From the NCBI GenBank assembly GCA_028456385.1, contig JALNQF010000349.1:1-42936 (forward strand): a stretch of 42,936 bases of DNA, read 5' to 3'. The position numbers were made by a program, and so were the translations under genes. This DNA is from Ophiosphaerella korrae. Lineage: Eukaryota > Ascomycota > Dothideomycetes > Pleosporales > Phaeosphaeriaceae. Within the stretch, counting starts at the first letter, position 1, and each line of letters starts with the position of its first letter. Under the pieces are notes generated by a model that saw only the letters and a program-made list of their open reading frames with translations, did no database searches and was not told the DNA's origin. Shown here one piece after another: positions 34,019-42,936 of the stretch.

Positions 34019-34588
34019 GTATTAGTTATTATTTATAATTATATTAGTCTTTCTAAAATCTATATAAGGCCTTTTATTATTTATTTCTTTTTTATCTATA
34101 AATATAACTCTCTATACTACTAAGGATTTAGATTCTTATATCTATTTATTTTTTATTATACTTTTAAGAAATACTTATTTAATTTTAGACTTTTCTTTAG
34201 TCTTTTTATAGACTAGGCTCTATCTTATATATTTTTTTTCTTCTAAGTCTATTACTAAGTCTTATAGTTAGTATTTTAGAAAGTAATCTTTAGGTTCTAT
34301 AAGTTATTTTTTTTTATTTTTTATATTTATCTAAGAATTTTCTTTTATATATTTTTATATTAGCTTTTAATATATTTTTTTTAAAGTAACTAATTTTCTT
34401 TATTTTTAAATTAATTTTTAGGTTAGCTATCTATAACTATAGTATTCCTAGGATTATATCTTATTTATTATAAATTATTATTAAATCAATAATTATATTT
34501 TTAATCTTTAACTCTTTTAGTTCTAATATAAAGAGTATAATCTTAAACTTTATAAGTTTCTAAAATAGTTTCTCTTTAATTATACTTA

Positions 34589-35686
34589 ATGTAGTTAGTA
34601 AGTAAGTTATATATATAAGTAAGTTATATACCTAACTAACTTTATATACTTATTTTATCTTATTATATAATAGCTCTACGCTATATACGTTAATTACTTT
34701 TAAATAAAGTAGATATCTAGATTACTATCTTATCTATTAAATTAAGTTAAATTATAAGTAATTAAAAAGTAGCTAAAGTCTACTAAATTATTAAATTAAC
34801 ACTACGTAACTAACGCGCTAGTATAACTACCTAATATAATTACTAGCTAAACTTAAAGAAACTTAGCTAGCTAGAAGAAGAGGTAATAGTTAAGTATATT
34901 CTAAATCTAGATTCTTATAGTTTTACTCTAACTCTAGCTACTATATATAAGATAGCTAATAAGCTACTAGCTATCTATAACGTACTACTAGTTAAGTAAA
35001 ACTAGGTAGCTAACTTTATTAAGTATATAGATAGTTTTATAATACGTTTTAATTAGTTATATAATAAGTAGTAAGCTTTATAGAAAGACTTAGCTACTAT
35101 AAAAAGCTAGTTTAAGCTAGTATAGTATATAAGAGCTATATATACTTACTCTAGCTTTACTAGAGACTTTCTAGGTAGCTTATATACTAAGTAATATACG
35201 TAAGTATATACGCTAGTATAAGAGCTTATTACTAGTATTAATTATTAATATAATTAATTAACTTAAAAAAAGAGCTTATATAATAATACTAGAAGCTAAG
35301 TTAATATATAATTAGATCTTTAGTTTTAAAAAAGCTAATAAAGTAGCTAGTAAGTATAAATTATAAAAAAAGAAGTAGATTTAGAAGAAAGGAGTCTTAA
35401 TAAAAGGATAAGGAGAGGATATAATTACTTAACTAGAAGCTAATTACTAGATTAATTATAAATAGTGTAAAAGTAAGTAGTATTTAAGCTTAAGTTACTA
35501 GGCTCTTATACGCTATAAAAAGTATAAAGAGACTAGGTATAAATTACGTATATATAAGAAAGATAGAAGAGCTACTACTTAATTTATTATATAAATATAT
35601 ACTCTCTACTCTACTATATTATTAAGTTATATACTTAAAGATATATATAAAGTTAGTTAGGTATATAACTTACTTACTAACTACGT
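34589..35686 (+). mobile_element. Fot1/pogo-type DNA transposon, internally deleted (1,098 bp)
   Basis: Flanked by a TA duplication (34,587-34,588 and 35,687-35,688), the Tc1/mariner superfamily mark; the uninterrupted homologue at 13,970 has a single TA there. The terminal inverted repeats are about 43 bp. The right end read inward is ACGTAGTTAGTAAGTAAG then TTATATACCTAACTAACTTT, and the left end is the same with a C/T difference and a 17-bp internal duplication (TATATAAGTAAGTTATA). Its size is well below the roughly 1.8-2 kb of autonomous Fot1-like elements. It is inserted in the protease region of the right-flank chromovirus. Confidence 0.85.
34740..35590 (+). pseudogene. Fot1/pogo transposase remnant, DDE core missing
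   Basis: The plus strand reads KLSxLEEEVIVKYILNLDSYSFTL, then IANKLLAIYNV, then VANFIKYIDSFIIRFN at about 34,850-35,050. This is the helix-turn-helix (Tc5/CENP-B type) DNA-binding region of fungal pogo/Fot1 transposases (family wording: LEEEAIVEYILDLDSRGFPP, WVSNFIKR). It then jumps to the C-terminal basic tail with an eroded cysteine motif (YKKYKETRYKLRIYKKD near 35,510-35,560). The DDE catalytic domain between them is gone, apparently by deletion near 35,230, before or along with RIP. It cannot encode an active transposase. Confidence 0.75.
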
Positions 35687-37264
35687 TAGTTATTAAAGGT
35701 ATTTCTTTATTATATAGTATATTTCTTAGTCTTCTATAAACTTCTTAGATATAAAGTTCCTAGTAGCTTTACTATTAATTATAATTTATATTCTTTTTTT
35801 TTAAAGGTACCTATTTCTATAATATATAGGCCTATTATACCTTTTAGCTATTTTTACTTAGGCTTTTTTATAAATTTACTATCTAGTTATAGCTACTACT
35901 TAACTTTATATTTATAGTCTTTATATTTTAGATACTTATTTTATATATATTTATACTAAGGTTTTCTTAAGATATATTCTTAAAATAACTTCTTTCTAAG
36001 TCTTACTACTATATATCCTTTATTAGGTATCTTTATAGTTTCTTATTATAGAATATCTTTTACTAAGATTACGTTTATATATTTATAGCCTTTTCTTCTT
36101 ACTAGCTGTATATAGTTTCTTACTTTTAGATTTCTATATATAATATAATTTATATTTAGGTATAATACTTATAATATTTTAAAGTATACTAGATATTCTA
36201 GGTTTATTTTTTTAGTATCTCCTTCTTTATACTTATCTATACTAGGTCTTGTTTCTATTAGGATATAGTATACTACTTGTATACTTAGTATATAGGCTTT
36301 ATTAATCTATTATATTCTTCTTATAAAGTACTACTATTCTCTCTATATAAGTATTCTTCTTACTATAACTATTTATTATTCTATCTATTTTTAGAATATT
36401 ATAAACTTTATTACTTTAGGATTATATATTTTCTAGTCTTTATACGCTTCTTCTATACTTATAACTAGTAAGTATTTCTAAATAAATTACTATTACTTAA
36501 TTTATTCTACTATATCTATTATTATATAGCTATTATAGCTATATATATCTAATAGGGTATACTTTATACTTTTTATATTAATATTATTTCTATTACTCTA
36601 TAGTTTTTTAGAAGTAACTATAGTAGTCTTCTTATCTTTTATTTATCTTTTAGTAAAGATTAATAGAGTTTAAAAGTATTTCTCTTCTAAATCTTCTATT
36701 AGTAGGTCTATTATACTTACTTTTTCTTTAAGATATACTTAAGTTCTTTCTTTTATTTCTACAACTCTTTATTTTCTATATAGAAACTATCTTACTTTTT
36801 ATTTACTTAAAAAGTATATATAGTAATTATTATTATAATATAAGGTTTAATAAAGTATTATATATAATTACTCTTTACTTACTACTACTTTTTCTTAAAG
36901 CTTTACCTTTACTTTTAGTACTTCTTTTTTATTTTTAGTTATCTTTAATAACGTTTCTTTCTTTACCTCTTTACTTCTATAGTTTTTTATAAAGTATCTT
37001 AGCTTCTTATATTTATAATATACTATATCTTTTTTCTTTAACTAATAGTTTTTTATATAGTAGCCTTTCTTACTATAGTTAAAGTTTATAAAGATTTTAT
37101 TTTTTTTATTTTTATTTTTATTTTTATTAAGATTATAAGTTCTCTACTATTATAGTATCTAAGTTATCTTCTATATCTATTTATATACTATTCTTAAAGA
37201 TTCTTATTTATTTAGATTTCTTATTATTTTAAAGTTTCTAGTATTCTTAGTTTTTCTATATAAA

Positions 37265-37579
37265 TGTAAGGTAGACTTTACACAAGATAACTTAATAAGG
37301 TAGTTTTAACAATTAACTAAAAAGAGTAAATAGTAGATAAAGCTATCTAAGTAAGTACTAGGTATATATACCTAGTAGCCTACTAAGCGCTAACTAAAAG
37401 TAGAAAGGTAGTTAAATATTAGTAAGTTGTAAACTTACTAACATGTTAGTAAGTTCGCAATATTAGTAAGTTTACGATATTAGTAAGTTTGTAATATTAG
37501 TAAGTTTACTATATTAGTAAGTTATAAACTTACTAATATTAGTGCAAAAATAAGAGATATAAGAGATAACTCTTTTATA
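37265..37579 (-). repeat. 3' LTR of another gypsy element (315 bp)
   Basis: Starts TGTAAGG and ends CTTTTATA (ancestrally CTTTTACA), followed by the pyrimidine side of a polypurine tract. It is unrelated to the chromovirus LTRs. It contains the 17-bp repeat array listed separately. The junction with the chromovirus at 37,264/37,265 is clean; the partner LTR and target duplication lie outside the window. Confidence 0.75.
37417..37542. repeat. 17-bp tandem repeats with palindromic ends inside the LTR
   Basis: Six copies of (T/G)TTAGTAAGTT at about 17-bp spacing. The first and last copies are palindromes (TTAGTAAGTTGTAAACTTACTAA and TTAGTAAGTTATAAACTTACTAA), so the array starts and ends in potential hairpins. 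Copies differ mainly by G/A and C/T. Confidence 0.8.
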
Positions 37580-37600
37580 CGTCTCCCTCCTTTTAAAGAG
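37580..37600 (-). other. Polypurine tract of the second gypsy family
   Basis: The minus strand reads CTTTAAAAGGAGGGAGACG directly before the LTR, which sets the LTR as 3' and the element as minus-strand. Confidence 0.7.
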
Positions 37601-38204
37601 TAAATTCCTAGAGCTTAAAAAGAGCTCTAATTAACTAATAATACCTATTAGGTAGTAGAAGTAGTAGCTAGAGTTAAAGAAGTTAACTATTTTTAGAGTT
37701 AAAATCGTTATTTATAGAGTATAGAGCTAAGGTTTTTACTAATTTTAGTATAAAATTAAGACGCGCGTAACTTCTATATATAAAACGTGTTAACTATAAA
37801 CTCTTTTCTACTACTTCTACTCTACGCTAACAAAATTAAACCTAAAAGTATTTGTATATAGTATAAGAGAAGGCAAAGTTAATACTACTAAGTAACTTAA
37901 TAGCGCTAGATCTCTATATAAGTACCTACTATAGATATAAGCTTTATAATAAGTAGGTTTATTAATATAAGGGACTTAGTAAGCCTAATATTTACAAGTA
38001 TTAGGAGGTAGGTAGCGTAGAGTAGCCTTAGCTAGGAATTTAGTAGCTAGTTATAAATTCTATAATAGCAAACTAGACCTATACGTAACTAGTTATAAGA
38101 GAGCGTAGTAGTCGTAGCTATAGTAGTAGGGGTAGGCCCTAACCTAAAAAGAGTCCTAGACTTACTAGCTAAAGTAAACTATTTCTACTATTTTTACGCT
38201 ATAA

Positions 38205-38625
38205 TTTATCTTTAGCTAGTAGTAAAGTTTTCTAATTGCGCCTTAGAGGGCCTTTTTACACTTACTAATAGCTAGAGTACCTTACTAGGTTACGTTTTTA
38301 TTAAGCTCTATTTTAAGTATATAGTTAGTATTTTAGACTTCTCTAGGTAGTTCTAGTAAAAGTTAAAAGTAGTAATTATACTTTATAAAGAGGCTTTTTT
38401 TACACTTATTAATAGTTTTAGGCTTATCTAAGTAGTTCTAGTAAAGGCTAAAGGTAGTAATTACACCTTAGAAGGGGCTTTTTTATACCTATTAGTAAGT
38501 TAAAATACTTTAATAAGTTGCGTCTTTATTAAGGCTCTATTTTTTAGGTATATATAGAGTTAATAGTTTAGCTTTCTCTAAGTAGTTCTAGTAAAAGTTA
38601 AAGGTAACTTTATATTTTATAAATT
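38205..38625. repeat. Irregular tandem repeats in the 3' region of the gypsy element
   Basis: The block AGTAGTTCTAGTAAAAGTTAAA recurs at about 38,346, 38,431 and 38,581, each beside CCTTAGAGGGGCTTTTTTACAC-like sequence. Spacing is about 85 and 150 bp. On the minus strand it would encode repeated Leu/Thr-rich wording. Its role is unknown. Confidence 0.6.
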
Positions 38626-40429
38626 CTTCTACTAGCTCCTATATAGGTTTATTATAGCTAGTCTAGTAGACTAAGTAGTACTATTCTACGTATTTTCTAC
38701 GCTCTTTAAAGTATATATCTAAGATAGCTTCTACTAGGTATTTTTTATATACGCTACTAGTTTCTTTATTAATAATAATAATAGGAATTAGCTATAGTAG
38801 GTCTTAATCTAGTAAAAGCTTCTAATCCCTAGGGCGTAAGAGTTTTAGAGAGAAGACTAGGAATACGCCTTTACTTAGTATTTCTTAGAGTAGTACTAGC
38901 TTATATACTCTACTATTGTAGATAACTCTTTTAATAGAGTATAGGCCTACTTATTAGTAGTCTAATTTTAGGGTTAGCTAAGTAGTTCTCTAATTAGCTA
39001 TACTAATATAAGCTTAGTTACTAACTTTATATACTAGTCTACTTTAGTAAAAGGTATTAGCTTAAGCTACTTACTCTTATTATACCTAGAGTATTTTTTT
39101 CTTAAAGTAAGCTACTAGGTTACTATAAGCGTTAAGTAGCTTATTAGCTTGTATACGTTAGTTATATTAGGCTAGGTTTAGTTAATCTTTATTGTTTTTA
39201 CTAGGGTATATACTACTATAGGAGTAATACCTTAGATCTACAAGAAATAGAGTTATCCTAATAAATATATTAATAGTATTATTTACTTAGAACTTAGCTA
39301 TATATAGCTAGGCTACCTAGTTATCTTATATATAGTTAACGTATTACTTTAGAAAGATCTCTAAGGCTTAATTTACTCGCTTAGTTTAGCTATTAGTTTC
39401 TAAGTAGTATGTAGTTAAGAGCTTTTATATAATATAGAGGCGTTTGTATATATAGTGCTAAAATTAGCTAATAAAAGTTATTCCTCTATTAGATATAATA
39501 TTTATTAGAACTTTATAAAGCTTAAAAATAGATATAAAATATTAAGTAGCTTCTTTAGGTTTTAAGGACTTATAAGAGAAGAAATAGTATCTTTTTATAA
39601 GATAGTAGTAAATTACTAAGATATATTTATAAATTTAGCTACAATTTTTACTAGTTAGTAAGGCTTAGATATAGTCTACTAAGATATTAGTCTAGGGTGT
39701 ATAAGAAATTAGTATAGGTTAAAAGTAACTAAGTTTACTATCTTATAGGTTTTTTATATAGTAGTAGATTAGGTATATATTATAAAATTACTTAATAGCT
39801 TAGAGTATCTTAGGCTAATAATAGCGCTTATATATTAGATATAGCGTACTATAAGGTTCTTTATAGCCTACTAACTAATAGTTATAGTATAAATTAAAGA
39901 TTTAGTAGCGTAGATAGGTATTTAGAGAGATGTATAGACGCGTTTTATTAACCTAGAAGTACTTTTCTTTTCCTAATCTAGTAAAGCTAATATTAGCGTA
40001 TAAGAAGTAGTATCTTACTTTATAGAAAGCTTTTAATAGTTTTTATTATCTACTATCTATAGTAGTAAATATAGCTTAGGCTATATAGTCTTCTAAGTAC
40101 GCTATATCTAGTAATTCTTCTATTAGGCGTAAGTTAATAATATATAGCAAGAGTTCTAGGTCTAGTTCTCTATTATAAGGTAGTAGAAAATCCTCTAGTA
40201 AGTTTACTAATTTAGGTTTTATTCTTATAATATAGTAAAAGTAGGCGTATACTATAGTAGCTTATTCTAGTATAAATCTATCTAGCTTTTATAGGTCTAC
40301 GAGGCTTAGAGCGTAAATTACTATATTTAGCGTAGGTTTTACGCCTAGGGCTAAGACTTAAGGGCTTAAGATAATTTAGTTAGCTTCTAATACTTATAGA
40401 TTAGAATCGTCTATAGAGTAATCTTGTAG

Positions 40430-41650
40430 TTAGTAGCTTAGGGCGTCTACAACCTTATTTATATTACTAGGTGCGTATTTAATATAGAAATTAAATTAAG
40501 ATAGGAATAATAACTAGTAGGCCTAGTAGTAATTAAGCTTTTTAGTTATTATAAAAGTTTCTAAATTATAGTAGTCTATTATAACGTAGATTTTATATAA
40601 ACTACTTATAAGCTCTAGTTTCTATTCTTTAAATACTTAGATTATAGCTATAAGTTCTAGGTTGTAGATATTATAATTATATTCTACTAGGGTGTGTTTT
40701 TTTAAGAAGAAGCTAACTAGCTATTAGATTCTATCTTAGTTTAGTTAGCTTATTACTCTACCTAAAGCCTACCTAGAAGCGTTAGTTTAGATATAGATTA
40801 GTTTTAAGGGGTTAAAGTAAAGTAAGACTATACCTAGCTAGAAAGTAGCTTTTAGTTTATTAAAGGCGTCTATATATTCTTAGGTAATTATAAAAGGCTT
40901 ATACTAAGTCTTTTAAAGAGGTAGCTTATCTCTTTTAGTAAGTTTAGTAATAACTTTAAACTTAATTAACTTAGTAAGTAGTAAAGTAAAGCTTAAGTAA
41001 TCCTTAATAAAGTGCTAGAGAAATCTAGTATAGCTTAGAAAGGCTAGGACTTCTTTAGTAGTCTTTAGTATTTCTTACTCTTAGATAGCTTTAACTTTAG
41101 AAAGATCTATTGTAATTCTTTTATTAGAGATAATTATACCTAAAAACTTAACTAAAGTAGCGTAAAGGCTAGATTTTTTAGAGTCTACGTAGAAGCCTTA
41201 CTCTTTTAGTTATATAAGTACTTTATAAACGTACTAGATATAGTCTATTTTATTATTAGAGTATATTAAGACGTTATCTATATATATAGTATAGAAGTTA
41301 TCTAAATATTCTAGTAGAGCTAAGTTAATAGCGCACTAGAAAGTAGCTAGTACGTTAGTAAAGCTAAAAGGTACTACTTTGTAAGTATATATACTAAAGT
41401 AGGTAACAAAAGTAGTTAGCTATTCTAAATTTAAGGTAATACGTAAGTAGTAAAAGGCGTATATTACGTTAAATTTAGAGAATATCTTTACTTTATTTAG
41501 GTAGGCTAGTATTTCCCTAAAGAATAGAATAGAGTACTAGTCTTTAATAGTAGATTTATTTAGCTTATAGTAGTCTATATAGACTTATAAGCTACTATCT
41601 AGTTTAGCTATAATTAGTAGGTTTTTTCTAGCTAAGGAGCTATATTTACT
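40430..41650 (-). pseudogene. Reverse transcriptase-RNase H remnant, second gypsy family
   Basis: The minus strand reads KIFSKFNVIYAFYYLRIT at about 41,490-41,440 (family: RVFSKLDVIYAFHRLRI), PFSFTNVLATF near 41,365, and CAINLALLEYLDNFYTIYIDNVLIYS at about 41,335-41,255. There the catalytic YIDD has become YIDN. The RNase H end reads FNIKYAPSNINKVVDALS at about 40,495-40,440 (family: PGKLN-ADALSR). The changes are G-to-A or C-to-T. It belongs to a family distinct from the chromovirus copies. Confidence 0.78.
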
Positions 41651-42936
41651 AATAAAGCCTTTACCTTCTATTTCTTAGATATATTTCTAGATTACTTTAT
41701 CTTATTTTCTAGTAAAAAAGTAAAGTTTAGCGTCTAAGATTTTTATACTAAGTTTAAAAGTAATTTCTAGGTTGTATAGCCTATAAAGGAGAAGTTCCTT
41801 AGTAGCTTTCTTATTAAAATAGAGTATTAGGTCTTAATATAGTTAGAGTAGTTCTATAGACAAGATATTCTTAAGCTCTACTATAAGTAGTAGTTTATAA
41901 AATTACGCGTAATCTACTTTTCTAGCTACTTTATAGTAGTATACTAGTAGTAGTATTCTATCTAAAGTAAGTACTATAAGCGTATATCTACTTCTTCTAG
42001 TAAAGGCTTTAATTATATAATAACTAATAGTTTAAATATCTATTAACAAGTTCTATTTATACCTATTAGGGTACTTACTTAGGGGCCCTATAAGAGTAGA
42101 TAATAGTTTAAGTACTAGCTTCTTTAAGGCTATAGTAGAGTAATATCCTAGTATACTATAGTATACTACTAAGGAGATTTTATTAGTTATCTAGTAGTAC
42201 TATTAGTAGTAAGTATTAGAGAATAATAACGTTCTATAGTAGTAGTTAGATTTAATAGTATAGGCTTTACGCTATAAAAATCCTAGAATAAAGTTAAATT
42301 AGCCTATATTTTTAATAATATAAGTAGAGGTCTATTTAATATATACGCCTACTTGTAAGTAGAACTTAACCTAATACGTAATAGACTTAGATAGAGAACT
42401 ATTATATCCTTTATAGATAATAAGTTAAGGTAGCTAGATAGTTTATAATTTTATAGTCTTTTAAGTAAATTTTTATTAAATAAAGTTTACGTTAGCTCTA
42501 TTATTAGCTAAGGTTCTAGCTATATAAAGTACTATAAGGTCTTTACCTAAGAAGCTAGTAAATAAGAATTAGTTTAGCTTAGCTTCTATTAGATTAGTTA
42601 GTAGTTTCTTATACTAGACTATCTATATTCTATAAGTAAGTATATAGGATATAGCTATACTAGGAGTTATACTTTAGTAGTTAATTACGCTCTTCTAGTT
42701 TATATAATCTCTAGGTTAAGGCTTTAGGCCTAGAGAACGTTGTTTTCTAAATCCTAGTCTAAGTTAGGCTCTAGTTCTAGCTCTATATCTAGTTAGAAGT
42801 TATATTTAAAGAATTAGTCCTCTATTTCTATATCTATTTTAGAGTCTATTACTATATAAGTAGCTATATAGTAGTTTATAGTATTAGTAAGTATTTTAGA
42901 TCTAGTAGCTTTTGTTTATTTATAAGTAGTATAGTC

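Larger units (their letters stand above)
29893..37264 (-). mobile_element. Chromovirus copy, right flank, interrupted by three insertions
   Basis: Collinear with the full-length copy at 9,759-15,560: LTR, pol tail, chromodomain (about 30,970-31,130), integrase, RNase H, RT (to about 33,545, then 34,026 onward), protease region (about 35,700-35,780), and toward gag (zinc-knuckle region about 36,960-37,090). Three foreign segments interrupt it: 33,548-34,018, 34,589-35,686 and the gypsy element beginning at 37,265. Its gag start and 5' LTR are not in the window. RIP is heavier than in the 9,759-16,772 copy. Confidence 0.82.
30900..37264 (-). pseudogene. Gag-pol of the right-flank chromovirus, destroyed
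   Basis: Minus strand. Chromodomain near 31,130-30,970, integrase about 32,300-31,700, RNase H about 32,830-32,640, RT with the catalytic region near 33,280 (LDYI in place of LDDI) and the fingers region at 34,140-34,030. The protease active-site region is near 35,790 and the eroded zinc knuckles at about 37,090-36,960. Stops are frequent. The frame is split by the two insertions at 33,548 and 34,589. Confidence 0.75.
37265..42936 (-). mobile_element. Gypsy retrotransposon of a second family, runs off the window
   Basis: Minus-strand element nested in the right-flank chromovirus. From the low end: LTR, polypurine tract, a 3' region with internal repeats (about 38,205-38,625), integrase and RNase H remains (about 39,000-40,500), RT (about 41,200-41,650), and further pol/gag sequence to the window end. 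It has more surviving CG and GC than the chromovirus around it, so it may be younger. All frames are broken. Confidence 0.78.

Noticed and set aside
37417..37542. Regular short repeats resembling a CRISPR array
   Set aside because: Repeats are 17 bp without unique spacers, lie inside an LTR, and the genome is fungal.
1..42936. tRNA, rRNA or centromere features
   Set aside because: No cloverleaf with conserved boxes, no rRNA block and no sequence specific to a centromere was seen; AT-richness alone is explained by RIP-mutated transposons.

Overview
The window looks like nuclear DNA of a filamentous ascomycete. GT-AG introns of about 50-70 bp with CTRAC-type branch points, Ty3/gypsy chromoviruses and a Fot1/pogo-type element all point that way. 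So does the mutation pattern: flanks in which CA and TG dinucleotides are almost gone and TA is everywhere, the signature of repeat-induced point mutation (RIP). The species cannot be named from the sequence.

Three compartments are visible. Positions 1 to about 19,785 and about 29,430 to 42,936 are extremely AT-rich, RIP-destroyed nested transposons. Between them is a roughly 9.6-kb GC-equilibrated island that still holds genes.

Left flank: an unidentified decayed repeat (1-2,711); the 3' end of a plus-strand chromovirus with its LTR (2,712-3,843); a second gypsy family on the minus strand with RT remains (3,844-6,298); and an internally deleted chromovirus (LTR at 6,299, partner LTR ending at 17,360). 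A full-length copy of the same family (9,759-16,772) sits nested inside that one. It has two LTRs of 427-428 bp, a polypurine tract, a 5-bp target duplication and recognisable gag zinc knuckles, protease, RT, RNase H, integrase and chromodomain, all on the minus strand. Next to the island is a large, nearly perfect inverted repeat (18,461-19,503).

Island: (i) a RIP-killed DUF3435 tyrosine recombinase of the Starship 'captain' type on the plus strand (19,990-22,583), with four intact introns, no frameshift and 18 in-frame stops. (ii) Convergent to it, an apparently intact five-exon gene for an 820-residue protein with four C2H2-like motifs (25,984-23,280, minus). (iii) A spacer with a cluster of AGGACT/AGTCCT sites. 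(iv) A small single-pass membrane protein gene carrying one nonsense codon (27,061-27,378, plus). (v) A three-exon gene for a 300-residue Kre9/Knh1-like cell-surface protein (28,776-27,752, minus).

Right flank: another copy of the chromovirus (LTR at 29,893, minus strand). It carries a 471-bp insertion, an internally deleted Fot1/pogo-type DNA transposon with long inverted repeats and a TA duplication, and then a different gypsy element (LTR 37,265-37,579) that runs off the window end.

The most notable reading is that the island holds the remains of a Starship-type giant mobile element, or a relative of its recombinase, damaged by RIP beside a nest of retrotransposons. The neighbouring C2H2 and cell-surface genes escaped. 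Whether those genes were ever cargo cannot be decided here. Gene models were built by hand from the sequence; all family assignments are from recognition, not from searches.
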